A DNA stretch of 41,673 nucleotides from Alphaproteobacteria bacterium (lineage in GTDB: Bacteria > Pseudomonadota > Alphaproteobacteria > CACIAM-22H2): assembly GCA_016793165.1 (NCBI GenBank), contig JAEULA010000088.1:1-41673 (forward strand), written 5' to 3'. Below are positions 9,345-19,409 of the stretch, piece by piece. The notes beneath the pieces are model-generated. The model ran no database searches. It was not told where the DNA came from and saw only the letters and a list, made by a program, of their open reading frames with translations. Both the position numbers and the translations under genes were made by a program. Positions within the stretch are counted from its first letter, which is position 1. Each line of letters starts with the position of its first letter.

Positions 9345-10192
9345 GCGTCGCTCCCGAGCAGGTCGCGCAGCCCGTCGCCGAGCAGGTTGAATCCGAGCAC
9401 GGCGACCAGGATCGCGAAGCCCGGAAAGATGGGCAGCCACCACAGCCGCGGCAGGTAGTTGGCGCCTTCCGCGACCATCGAACCGAGCTCGGGGATCGGC
9501 GCCTGCGCGCCGAGCCCGAGGAAACCGAGCCCCGCGGCGAGCAGGATCACGAAGCCCATGTCGAGGGTCACCTTGGTCAGCAGCGAGGGGATGCAGTTCG
9601 GCAGGATCTCGCGCAGCAGGATGTGGGCCTGCGACGCGCCGATGATCTCCGCCGCGACGACGTAGCCTTCGTTCTTCAGCGACCTTGTCAGGTTGAACAG
9701 CAGCCGCGTGTACCAGGGCCACCACATGAAGGCGATCGCGATCATCGCATTGGTCAGGCTCGGCGTCGTCAGGCCGAGCACGACCAGTGCGAAGACGATC
9801 GAGGGGATGGACAGGAAGACGTCGACGATCCGCATGATCACGACCTCCCACCAGCCGCCGTAATAGCCGGCCAGCAGGCCCGGGATCACGCCCAGCGGGA
9901 CGGCGATGGCGAGCACGATCACGCTGAGATGCAGCGAGACGCCGTAGCCGAAGGCGATGCGCGTGAGGAGGTCGCGGCCGACCAGGTCGGTCCCGAGCCA
10001 GTTGCGCGCCGAGGGCGGCTTGGAGCGGTTCGAGAAGTCGATGAAGGCGCCGGCATGCTCCGGAAAGGGCGTGATGAACGGCGCGAGGAGGGCCACGAGG
10101 ACGAACGCCGACACGAGCACGAGGCCGACGACCGACAGGCGGTTGCGGCTGAACCGGTGCCAGGCGCGGCCGAGGGAGAGGGCGGCGCTCAT
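9341..10192 (-). CDS. Peptide/amide ABC importer permease, DppC type
   Basis: Membrane permease of 283 residues. The N-terminal helix near 20-42 is followed by the DppC hallmark WLGTDLVGRDLLTRI, several hydrophobic helices, an EAA-type coupling loop (VVAAEIIGASQAHILLREIL) and the terminal LLGDGLRDLL. It forms the translocation path with the DppB-type protein and docks the two ATPases through the EAA loop. The ATG at 10192 overlaps the dppB-like stop by 4 bases, so translation is coupled. Length and layout are typical, and nothing is missing. Confidence 0.93.
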   Translation of the reverse strand: MSAALSLGRAWHRFSRNRLSVVGLVLVSAFVLVALLAPFITPFPEHAGAFIDFSNRSKPPSARNWLGTDLVGRDLLTRIAFGYGVSLHLSVIVLAIAVPLGVIPGLLAGYYGGWWEVVIMRIVDVFLSIPSIVFALVVLGLTTPSLTNAMIAIAFMWWPWYTRLLFNLTRSLKNEGYVVAAEIIGASQAHILLREILPNCIPSLLTKVTLDMGFVILLAAGLGFLGLGAQAPIPELGSMVAEGANYLPRLWWLPIFPGFAILVAVLGFNLLGDGLRDLLGSDA

Positions 10193-11211
10193 TGCCCGCG
10201 CGCGCCCAGCCGGATCCGCGGGTCGATCAGCGCGACCAGAAGATCGACGGCGAGGTTGATGAAGATGAAGAAGAAGCCGATGACCATCACCGTGCCGACG
10301 ATCGCATTGAGGTCCTTGAACTGGATCACCTGCACGCCGTAGCGGGCCATGCCCGGCCAGGAGAACACCGTCTCGATGAGGAAGGCGCCGCCGAACTTGA
10401 TGGCGATGTCGAGCCCGAGGACGGTGAGGACCGGGATCAGCGCCGGCCGCAGCGCATAGCGCGACGCGATGCGGCGCTCGGGGAACCCGTAGGCGCGCGC
10501 GAACTCGACATAGGGCCGGTCGTAGCTCTCGGCGACGTTGGCCCGCGTCATGCGCGCCGTCTGGCCGATCGACGCCAGCGAAAGCGCGGTCGCCGGCAAA
10601 GCCACGTGCGCGAGCGCGTCCCGGAACGTTGCCCATTGCCCCGCCAGGATCGAGTCGACGAGGTAGAGCGACGTCACGGCAGGCGGCGGCGACACCCCCT
10701 CCGACAGGCGGCCGATCGCGGGCAGGACCTGCAGCAGATGGGCGAAGACGAGCATCAGGAAGATCGCCCACACGAACCCGGGCGTCACCACGCCGAGCAG
10801 CGAGACGACGCGCGACACGTTGTCGATCGCGCCGTCGCGGTAGCGGCCGGACAGCACGCCCAGCGGAATGCCGATGCCGATCATCAGCACGGCGGCGCAG
10901 AGCACGAGCTCGAGCGTCGCGGGCAGCGTCCGCGCGAGGTCCTCGGCGACGCGGCCGCCGGAGTAGAGCGAAATGCCGAGGTCGCCGCGCAGCACGCCGC
11001 GCACATAGGTCAGGTATTGGACCGGCAGCGGGTCGTCGAGGCGGAGCTGCGCGCGATAGGCCTCGATCTGCTCGTTGGTCGCGGCATCGCCCAGCGCCGT
11101 GCGCGCCGGGTCGCCGGGTATCACCCTCGCCAGCGCGAAGATCAGGACCGACACGCCGAGCAGAGTCACCAGCGCCGAGAGCGAGCGTCGAAGGAAATAC
11201 CCGCGGAGCAT
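10189..11211 (-). CDS. Peptide/amide ABC importer permease, DppB type
   Basis: Permease of 340 residues beginning MLRGYFLRRSLSALVTLLGV, the usual first helix of DppB/GsiC proteins, followed by VIPGDPAR. The EAA-type loop YVEFARAYGFPERRI and the C-terminal NLAVDLLVALIDPRIRL are also typical. The start at 11211 is preferred over extensions because the protein begins directly with helix 1. It is the first of six genes with short gaps or overlaps (dppB-dppC-dppD-dppF-hyuB order). It is separated from the binding-protein gene by 218 bases of stem-loops that may lower expression relative to that gene. Confidence 0.93.
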   Translation of the reverse strand: MLRGYFLRRSLSALVTLLGVSVLIFALARVIPGDPARTALGDAATNEQIEAYRAQLRLDDPLPVQYLTYVRGVLRGDLGISLYSGGRVAEDLARTLPATLELVLCAAVLMIGIGIPLGVLSGRYRDGAIDNVSRVVSLLGVVTPGFVWAIFLMLVFAHLLQVLPAIGRLSEGVSPPPAVTSLYLVDSILAGQWATFRDALAHVALPATALSLASIGQTARMTRANVAESYDRPYVEFARAYGFPERRIASRYALRPALIPVLTVLGLDIAIKFGGAFLIETVFSWPGMARYGVQVIQFKDLNAIVGTVMVIGFFFIFINLAVDLLVALIDPRIRLGARGQ

Positions 11212-11251
11212 CGGGCCCGCCTCAGGCCCGAGTCCGGAGATGTCGCCGCCC

Positions 11252-11430
11252 GACCGTCCCCCGCGAAGAAGGGGACCGGCGTCGCGCAGCGATCCCTGGG
11301 CGAGCGTCGCGACGAACACTCCCGCGGCAGCGGCGGCGCCGCGCGTGCCTCGCCCCCTGGCCGCTTCGAGACGCGTCCCCCGCTTCGAGCGGGACGGTCG
11401 GACGGCGGGTCACGCCGCGACCCGCGGCGT
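11252..11430. repeat. REP-like stem-loop cluster between binding-protein and permease genes
   Basis: Three inverted repeats lie in the 218-base spacer. GTCCCC (11256-11261) pairs with GGGGAC (11271-11276). The core CCCGCT (11379-11384) pairs with AGCGGG (11388-11393), with flanking GTC/GAC. ACGCCGC (11412-11418) pairs perfectly with GCGGCGT (11424-11430) and touches the binding-protein stop. GACCGTCCC and GGGACGGTC also occur as an outer inverted pair. Such hairpins behind a binding-protein gene often stabilise its mRNA or reduce read-through to the permeases. No T-tract follows, so this is not a classical terminator. Confidence 0.6.
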
Positions 11431-13049
11431 CAATTCGCGGCCTTCATCTCCATCAGCCTGAAGAGGTGATTGCCGCCCATCAGGCCGGTGTTCAGCTCCG
11501 GCCGCTCCATCGTCGGGATCGAGACGACGTCGCGCTTGGCGTAGTGGTTGATCAGCTCGTAGCCGAAGATCGACGGCTGGAGCTCGACGACACGCCGGAA
11601 GACCTGCTCGTAGATCGCGGTCCGCGCCGGGCCGACCGGCGTCGCGCGCCCCTTGTCGAGCAGCGCGTCGACCTCGGCATCGGCGAAGTACTCGGCCGCC
11701 GAGAACTGCCCGTGCCGCGACGAGTGGTAGAGGTTGTACAGATAGGCGTCGGGATCGGTCGTGCGCGCGAAGGTGTACACCTGCCCCACCATCGGCGCGG
11801 TGTCGGGCTTCGCGGTCATCTGGACGTAGACCGGCCAGGGCAGCCGCTGGATCTCGGACGTGAAGCCGAGCTCCTTCCAGTTCTGCTGCAGCAGCAGCGC
11901 GATCGGCTCCTCCTTCGAGACGATGTCGATCCAGGTGATCTGGATCTTCACGCTGCCCGGCTTGTGGCGGCACTGCGCGAGCTCCTCGCGCGCCCGCTTC
12001 ATGTCCCGCTTCATCACCGGCATCGACGGCACGTAGCCCGCCATCGAGGACAGGAGCGGGCCGCGCGCCGGCACAGCTCCCACGGTCTTCGCGTCGACGC
12101 GCTCGACCTCGAGCATGTTGTCGTAGTCGACGGCGAAGGCGAAGGCGCGCCGGCAATGCACGTCGTCGAAGGGCGGCTTCCTGTTGTTGAGCTTGATGAA
12201 GAACATCGCGACACCCGGCTCCTCCGCGAGCGTGACGCCCTTGACGTCGAGCAGCGCGCGCTTCGTCTCGGCCGGGATGAAGCTGCGCACGAGATCGAGC
12301 TCGCCGCGCTGGAAGAGCGTGACGACGGTGGGATCGGGCTGGTGGTAGGCGAGCCGCACGATATCGGGCGCCTTTGCCGGCACGCCCTTGAAGTAGTCGG
12401 GGAACTTGCGCAGCTCCGTGCGCTCGGTCTGCTTGTGGAAGGTGGCGCGATAGGCGCCGGTCCCCGCGCCGTTCTCGTTCAGGTATCCGGTGCCGTAGTC
12501 GCCGAACTCGCCGTAGTCGCCGGGGCGCTTGTTCGCCATCACCGTCTTGCTGTCGACGATCGAGAGCCGCGTCAGCGACGAGTAGAAGGTGGAGTACGGC
12601 TTGGTGAGCGTGATCACGGCGGTCAGCGGGTCGCGCGCTTCCGCCGACTTGATCCAGCCGTCGAACAGGTAGGAGAAGCCCTTCTTGAGCGCGAGCATGC
12701 GGTTGAGCGAGAAGACGACGTCGTCGGCGCCGAGGATGTTGCCGGAGTGGAACTTGACGTTCGGCCGCAGCTTGATCGTGTACACGGTGCCGGACGCGTC
12801 GAGCTCGACGCTCTCGGCGAGATGCGGCCGGATCTCCGTCGAGCCGGCGTCGACCGCGGGATACACCAGCGTGTCGTAGACGTTGTACATGAGGATGGCG
12901 TCGATGACGATCGACGCCAGCTGCGGGTCGATATTCGCCGTCCCGCCCTCGCTGACGCGGAGCACCGTCTGCGCCGGGGCCGGCGCCGTCGACATGCCGA
13001 TCCCCAATCCAAGCAGCATTGCTGCAGCCATCGCCGCCGAGCGTGCCAT
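11430..13049 (-). CDS. Periplasmic solute-binding protein, family 5 (peptide/amide importer)
   Basis: A 539-residue SBP_bac_5 protein that captures substrate in the periplasm for the adjoining importer. The N-terminus has a Sec signal peptide: hydrophobic AAMAAAMLLGLGIGM, then cleavage probably after APAPA around residue 26. There is no lipobox cysteine, so it is soluble. Family features include the segment YTIKLRPNVKFHSGN and the hinge-region YNLYHSSRHGQ. A strong ribosome site (GGGGAGGGG) sits 3 bases before the ATG at 13049. It is first in its operon and diverges from hyuA. Family members bind peptides, opines, nickel or amides, so the ligand is not predictable. Confidence 0.93.
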   Translation of the reverse strand: MARSAAMAAAMLLGLGIGMSTAPAPAQTVLRVSEGGTANIDPQLASIVIDAILMYNVYDTLVYPAVDAGSTEIRPHLAESVELDASGTVYTIKLRPNVKFHSGNILGADDVVFSLNRMLALKKGFSYLFDGWIKSAEARDPLTAVITLTKPYSTFYSSLTRLSIVDSKTVMANKRPGDYGEFGDYGTGYLNENGAGTGAYRATFHKQTERTELRKFPDYFKGVPAKAPDIVRLAYHQPDPTVVTLFQRGELDLVRSFIPAETKRALLDVKGVTLAEEPGVAMFFIKLNNRKPPFDDVHCRRAFAFAVDYDNMLEVERVDAKTVGAVPARGPLLSSMAGYVPSMPVMKRDMKRAREELAQCRHKPGSVKIQITWIDIVSKEEPIALLLQQNWKELGFTSEIQRLPWPVYVQMTAKPDTAPMVGQVYTFARTTDPDAYLYNLYHSSRHGQFSAAEYFADAEVDALLDKGRATPVGPARTAIYEQVFRRVVELQPSIFGYELINHYAKRDVVSIPTMERPELNTGLMGGNHLFRLMEMKAAN

Positions 13050-13097
13050 CTACCCCTCCCCTGAAGGCCCGCCGACCGTCGCCGCATCGCTGCAGAT

Positions 13098-13108
13098 CGA
13101 ACCGTTCG
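13098..13108. promoter_or_regulatory. Candidate operator in the hyuA / binding-protein divergent gap
   Basis: CGAAC-C-GTTCG is a perfect 5-bp inverted repeat around one base, and ACCGTTCGGT forms an overlapping imperfect one. It lies 49 bases upstream of the binding-protein start and about 94 bases upstream of hyuA, in a 152-base gap that must hold both promoters. No convincing -35/-10 pair could be fixed on either strand. Assignment as an operator is inference from symmetry and position. Confidence 0.35.
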
Positions 13109-13201
13109 GTTGTGGGCAACGCGCTACGGCCCGATAGTGGTCCAGGGGAAGGCGGCGGTTCAAGGCCGTCGCGGCGCGGAATGCACGAGGGGGAATCGGC
13201 G

Positions 13202-15340
13202 ATGGCGAAGCGTTCGGACAGGGCGACGGCCAAGGCGCGCGGCTGTCGCATCGGGATCGATGTCGGCGGCACCTTCACGGATTTCGTCCTCACCGATCCC
13301 AGGACGGGCGCGCTGGTGCGCTACAAGGAGCCGAGCGTGCCCTCGGACCCGTCCATGTCCGTGCGGCGCGGCCTGCCGGCGCTGCTCGAGCGCGCCGGCG
13401 TCCGGCCGGACGAGGTCGAGCTGATCGTCCACGGCACCACGCTGCTCGTGAACGCGATCATCCAGCGCCGCGGCGCCAAGGTCGGGCTCGTCGTCTCGCG
13501 CGGCCATCGCGGCGTGCTCGAAATCGGCCGCATGAGCCTCGACAACTCGTTCGATTTCACGCTGCGCAAGGAGGAGCCCCTCGTCCCGCGCAGCCGCATT
13601 TTCGAGACGTCGGCGCGCATCCGGATCGACGGCAGCGTCGAGGCCATGCCGCACGCCGCCGAGTACGACGCGCTCGCCGACCGGTTGCGCAAGTCGGGCG
13701 TCGAGGCGGTGACCGTTCTGCTCCTCAACTCCTACGCCCACCCGGAGGCCGAGCGCGAGGTGGCGGAGGCGCTGGCCGGGCGCCTCCCCGGCGTCGCGAT
13801 CACGGCATCCGCGCAGATCTGGCCGGAGCGGCGGGAGTTCGAGCGCGCCCTCGTTGCGATCATGAATGCCTATGTGCAGCCGATCATGGTGGACTACCTG
13901 CGGCTGCTGACCTCGCGGATCTCGGAAGTCGGCATCGCGGCGCCCGTCTACATCACGGCCTCGAACGGCGGCACGCTCAGCATCGAGACGGCGCGCGAGC
14001 GGCCGATCGACACGGTGCTGTCCGGCCCCGCCTCCGGGCTGGTCGCGGCGACACGGATCGCGCAGCGCGTCGGTCAGGACTCGATCATCACCGTCGACAT
14101 CGGCGGCACCAGCTGCGACGTCGCGTTCAACCAGGGACCCGACCCCGAATACGCGACCGCGACCAAGGTCGGCGACTACCCGCTGGTGGTGCCGGTCGTG
14201 AACGTGTTCGCGATCGGCGCCGGCGGCGGATCGATCGTCTGGGTCGACGCGCAGGGCGTGCTCAAGGTCGGCCCCAACAGCGCCGGCGCCGATCCGGGCC
14301 CGATCTGCTACGGCAAGGGCGGCAAGCAGCCGACGATCACCGACTGCTACCTCCTCGTGGGCTATATCCACCCCGACCATTTCCTCGGCGGGCGCATGCG
14401 CCTCGACGTGGCGCGCGCGCGCGCGGCGCTCGAGGCGGTCGCCGAGCGGCTCGGCTACGAGGGCGAGGACCGCGCGCTGCGCGCCGCCGAGGCGGCGCTG
14501 CGCGTGGCCTCGGCCATGATGGCGACCGAGCTGTTCAAGGGGCTCGCGCGGCGCGGGGCCGATCCCGGCGAGTTCGCGCTGATGGCGTTCGGCGGCGCAG
14601 GGCCGACGCACGCCAACCTGCTCGCCGAGGAGGCCGGGCTCGACTCGATCATCATTCCGCCCGGACCGGCGACGTTCTGCGCGCTGGGCGCGATCCTGAC
14701 CGACGTGAAGCGCGACTACGTGCGCTCGCGCAAGCTGGCGCTGCGACCCGGCGACGGCTCCGCGGCCGAGCTGGCAGGGATCTTCCGCGCGCTCGAGGAG
14801 CGCGCCGCGGGCTGGATCGCGACCGAGGGCGAGATCCTCGGCCGGACGATGTTCGATGCCGCGCTCGACATGCGCTATGCCGGCCAGGCCTTCGACCTGC
14901 AGGTGGCGATCCCCGCCCGCATGCGCCTCGCGCCGAGAGCGGACGCGATCGCCGAGCTGTTCCATCGCGCGCACGAGCGCATCTACAGCTTTCGCGACGC
15001 GGGCGGCGCGATCGAGGTCACGACGCAGCGCATCCGCGTCACCGGCCGGATCCCGCCGATCGAGTTCCCCGACGTGCCGCGCCGCCCCGTCCCCAAGCCG
15101 GTCGGCCGCCGGCGGGTCTACGTCGCAGGCCGGCAGCGCGACGTCGCCGTCTACGCGCGCAACGACCTCGGCCGCGGCGCGGCGCTGGACGGCCCGGTAA
15201 TCATCGAGCAGGAAGACTGCACGGTGTGGGTCCAGCCCGGCTGGCGCGCCGGCATCGACCGCACCGGCAGCATCCTCGTCCGCGCCGTCCGCCCGCGCGC
15301 ATCCGGGAAGCGATCGCGCTCGCCCGGCATGCGGTCCTGA
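13202..15340 (+). CDS. hyuA: Hydantoinase A / 5-oxoprolinase alpha-type subunit
   Basis: HyuA-family protein of 712 residues with the actin-like ATP-binding fold. The phosphate motif IGIDVGGTFTDF is at 17-28, a second IITVDIGGTSCDVAF follows mid-protein, then AFGGAGPTHA before the C-terminal domain. With HyuB it would hydrolyse a cyclic amide (hydantoin, N-methylhydantoin, oxoproline or similar) using ATP. The ATG at 13202 is preceded by GAGGGGGAA, a strong ribosome site, while an open frame further upstream lacks one. It is divergent from the transporter operon that carries hyuB, so the two subunits depend on separate promoters. Confidence 0.92.
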   Translation: MAKRSDRATAKARGCRIGIDVGGTFTDFVLTDPRTGALVRYKEPSVPSDPSMSVRRGLPALLERAGVRPDEVELIVHGTTLLVNAIIQRRGAKVGLVVSRGHRGVLEIGRMSLDNSFDFTLRKEEPLVPRSRIFETSARIRIDGSVEAMPHAAEYDALADRLRKSGVEAVTVLLLNSYAHPEAEREVAEALAGRLPGVAITASAQIWPERREFERALVAIMNAYVQPIMVDYLRLLTSRISEVGIAAPVYITASNGGTLSIETARERPIDTVLSGPASGLVAATRIAQRVGQDSIITVDIGGTSCDVAFNQGPDPEYATATKVGDYPLVVPVVNVFAIGAGGGSIVWVDAQGVLKVGPNSAGADPGPICYGKGGKQPTITDCYLLVGYIHPDHFLGGRMRLDVARARAALEAVAERLGYEGEDRALRAAEAALRVASAMMATELFKGLARRGADPGEFALMAFGGAGPTHANLLAEEAGLDSIIIPPGPATFCALGAILTDVKRDYVRSRKLALRPGDGSAAELAGIFRALEERAAGWIATEGEILGRTMFDAALDMRYAGQAFDLQVAIPARMRLAPRADAIAELFHRAHERIYSFRDAGGAIEVTTQRIRVTGRIPPIEFPDVPRRPVPKPVGRRRVYVAGRQRDVAVYARNDLGRGAALDGPVIIEQEDCTVWVQPGWRAGIDRTGSILVRAVRPRASGKRSRSPGMRS

Positions 15341-15364
15341 TACGCCGATCGACGCGCCGGCGGG

Positions 15365-16369
15365 TCAGGCGCCCGCATCGCGCGTGAGGACCTCGGCGAA
15401 GGGATAGAGAGCGGGCGAGCCGCCGCAATGGATGAACAGGACGCGCGAGCCCTTGGCGATCGTGCCGCGCTTCACGCCGTCGATGAGACCGGCGAAGGCC
15501 TTGCCGGTGTAGACGGGATCGAGGAACAAGCCCTCGCTGCGCGCCAGCCGCATGATCGCCGCGTTGCCGTCGTCGCTCGGGATCGCGTAACCGGGGCCGA
15601 CATAGCCGCTCTCGACCGAGATCTCGTCCGGCTTCCAGCGCCGTGCCTCGCCCAGCATCGCGGCGCCGTCGTTCGCGAGCACGGCGATGCGCTCGGGAAA
15701 CGGCACGGCGCTGCCGCTGACGGCGATGCCGACCACCGCCGTGCGCGGCCAATAGAGGGCGCAGCCGATCAGCAGTCCGGCGACCGTGCCGCCCGTCCCC
15801 ACCGGCGCGACGATCGTGTCCGGCGCCGGCCGGCCGAGGGCGGCGTACTGATCCGCCAACTCGCGCACGGCGCTCACGTAGCCCATCGCGCCGAGCGCGG
15901 TCGCGCCGCCGAGCGGGATGATGTACGGGGTCTCGCCGCGCGCAGCCGCCTCGTCGGCGCGTTGCTGCATCAGCGGCTTGACCTGCGTGAAGTAGCCTTC
16001 GGGATCGAGGAAGTCGATCTGGGCGCCCAGGATGTGATCGAGCAGCAGGTTGCCCTGGAACTGCGGCGGGCGGTTGCCGCGCAGCACCAGGACCGGCTTC
16101 ATCCCGAACCGACGAGCGGCGGCGGCCGTCATGCGCGCGTGGTTCGACTGGTGCCCGCCCGTCGTGATCAGCACCTTGGCGCCGTGCGCCACGGCCTCGG
16201 CCATCAGGAACTCGAGCTTGCGGACCTTGTTGCCGCCGCCCCCGAAGCCGGTGAAATCGTCCCGCTTCACCGACAGGTCGACACCGAGCTCGGCGCCGAG
16301 GCGCTCGAGCTTCTCGACCGGCGTCGGCAGAAAGCCGAGAGACAGCCTCGGCACGTCGTCGAGCTTCAT
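15365..16369 (-). CDS. PLP enzyme, D-cysteine desulfhydrase / ACC deaminase family
   Basis: A 334-residue fold-type II PLP enzyme. GGGGNKVRKLEFL (43-55) contains the cofactor lysine, most likely K48, and TTGGHQSNHAR (69-79) is the adjoining family motif. APVGTGGTVAG forms the phosphate-binding loop. Members convert D-cysteine to pyruvate, sulfide and ammonia, or open 1-aminocyclopropane-1-carboxylate. The sequence here fits the desulfhydrase subgroup better, but the residues that discriminate were not checked. The start at 16369 has GAGGGGGAAT upstream, the same ten bases as before hyuA. It is convergent with hyuA (24-base gap) and divergent from the double ATPase. A role in D-amino-acid or sulfur amino-acid use fits the neighbours. 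Confidence 0.85.
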   Translation of the reverse strand: MKLDDVPRLSLGFLPTPVEKLERLGAELGVDLSVKRDDFTGFGGGGNKVRKLEFLMAEAVAHGAKVLITTGGHQSNHARMTAAAARRFGMKPVLVLRGNRPPQFQGNLLLDHILGAQIDFLDPEGYFTQVKPLMQQRADEAAARGETPYIIPLGGATALGAMGYVSAVRELADQYAALGRPAPDTIVAPVGTGGTVAGLLIGCALYWPRTAVVGIAVSGSAVPFPERIAVLANDGAAMLGEARRWKPDEISVESGYVGPGYAIPSDDGNAAIMRLARSEGLFLDPVYTGKAFAGLIDGVKRGTIAKGSRVLFIHCGGSPALYPFAEVLTRDAGA

Positions 16370-16439
16370 CGATCCATTCCCCCTCACCTGAGGCCGCCGC
16401 CCGCGACCTCCGTCGATCGGCATCGCGACAACTCCCCTC

Positions 16440-16455
16440 GTGAATATATCATCGA
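16440..16455. promoter_or_regulatory. AT-rich patch in the divergent gap (candidate promoter)
   Basis: GTGAATATATCATCGA is the only AT-rich stretch in the 193 bases between the PLP-enzyme gene (leftward) and the double ATPase (rightward). TATATT on the minus strand and TATCAT on the plus strand could each serve as a -10 element. No matching -35 was found at proper spacing, so this is a weak call. Confidence 0.3.
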
Positions 16456-16485
16456 AAGGTGCACCCCCATCGCGTTTCCTGCGTC

Positions 16486-16562
16486 ATGAACCCGCCCGCC
16501 GCCCTCGCCGGGCTCGCGCCTGCGCCGCGGCCGCGCGGGACCGCCGGCCGGCGCCGCGACCG

Positions 16563-16566
<4 letters not shown>
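16486..16566 (+). CDS. Possible 26-residue leader ORF overlapping the ATPase start
   Basis: An ATG at 16486 opens a 26-codon frame (proline-, alanine- and arginine-rich, beginning MNPPAALAGLAPAP) whose TGA at 16564-16566 overlaps the ATG of the ATPase gene as ATGA. The ATPase start itself lacks a visible ribosome site, so coupling from this short frame would explain its translation. The leader has no clear ribosome site either and no recognisable family, so chance cannot be excluded. Confidence 0.3.
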
Positions 16567-18404
<1,838 letters not shown>

Positions 18405-18422
18405 CCCGCACGCGGCGACCGC

Positions 18423-19409
18423 TCAAACGAAGGGCAGGATCGACCCGATCGACGACGCCTCCGCCCGCCGGAGGACGCGGGCCGCCAGCGCGATGTCGAA
18501 GACGTTCAACCCGAAACTCGAGAAGTAAGTCGACGCGCCCATCGGCGGCCGCCAGCCGTCGACGACCAGGGACGCGAGATCCGCCGCGATCCGGTCCGCC
18601 GGGAATCGTCCGGCCCGATGCATCTGGAACAGGCTCTTCGCGCTGGTCGCCGCGAACGTGCCCCAGAGATCGCAGGCGACGACGTCGCTCGCGTCGATCG
18701 CCGCGAACGCGACCTCGTGGTAGCCGACCTGAACGATCAGCCGGCCGCGCCGCACGGCTGTCGCGTCGAGCAGCGGCTCGGTCGCATTCGTGCAGGTGAG
18801 CACGACGTCGGCGTCCTCGATGGCAGCCGAGATGCTGGCGGCCGGCTCGACGCGCGCGCTGCCGGCGTGGGCGCGCGCGGCCAGCGCTGCCGCGGTCTCC
18901 GCGCTGCGGTTCCAGATCCGGATCGAATCGATCGAGGCGAAGCGGGCGCTCAATACTTCGAGATGCGTGTGCGCCTGCGCGCCGGCACCGAGAATCGCCA
19001 CGCGCCGCGGCGGGCCGGGAAGGAGCGTCTCGATGGCCAGGCACGACACGGCGGCCGTTCGCATCCGCGTGAGCAGCGCGCTCTCGACGATGCCCACCGG
19101 ACGCCCCGTGCTCAGGCGGTTCACCAGCGTCGCATTGGTGATGCTCGGCAGGTCGCCGGCGGCGCCGGCGCGGTGCACAGCCCATTTGAGTCCGGCTGCG
19201 TCGTAGTCGCCGGCGACGAAAGCCGGCAACGCGTAGGCCTTGTCGCGAGGGTCGGCGCCCATGGACAGCACGGCTTCGGGAACCATCCCCGCCTTGCCCA
19301 TCCGCATCAGGGCGACGACCGCGCGCACGTCGGCGATCGCGAGATCGGGCGCCTTCGCGCCCGCGGCGATCGCCTCCGACCGGCCGAGATAGCGCAGCGA
19401 CAGCGTCAT
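18423..19409 (-). CDS. Ornithine cyclodeaminase / mu-crystallin family protein
   Basis: A 328-residue NAD(P)-binding protein of the ornithine cyclodeaminase/mu-crystallin family. The Rossmann motif VAILGAGAQAHTHLEVL lies just before mid-protein, preceded by a conserved substrate segment (GLKWAVH) and followed by DVVLTCTNATEPLL. Members deaminate and cyclise ornithine, or act as imine/ketimine or opine-type reductases on amino acids, so the name should not be read as the reaction. The ATG at 19409 overlaps the M20 gene stop by 4 bases, making it the last gene of the uptake operon. It probably acts on an amino acid released by the amidohydrolase encoded just before it. Confidence 0.87.
   Translation of the reverse strand: MTLSLRYLGRSEAIAAGAKAPDLAIADVRAVVALMRMGKAGMVPEAVLSMGADPRDKAYALPAFVAGDYDAAGLKWAVHRAGAAGDLPSITNATLVNRLSTGRPVGIVESALLTRMRTAAVSCLAIETLLPGPPRRVAILGAGAQAHTHLEVLSARFASIDSIRIWNRSAETAAALAARAHAGSARVEPAASISAAIEDADVVLTCTNATEPLLDATAVRRGRLIVQVGYHEVAFAAIDASDVVACDLWGTFAATSAKSLFQMHRAGRFPADRIAADLASLVVDGWRPPMGASTYFSSFGLNVFDIALAARVLRRAEASSIGSILPFV

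Noticed and set aside
16440..16562. GTG at 16440 as start of the double ATPase
   Set aside because: The added 41 residues are arginine- and alanine-rich without family character, and the AT-rich patch there looks more like promoter DNA.
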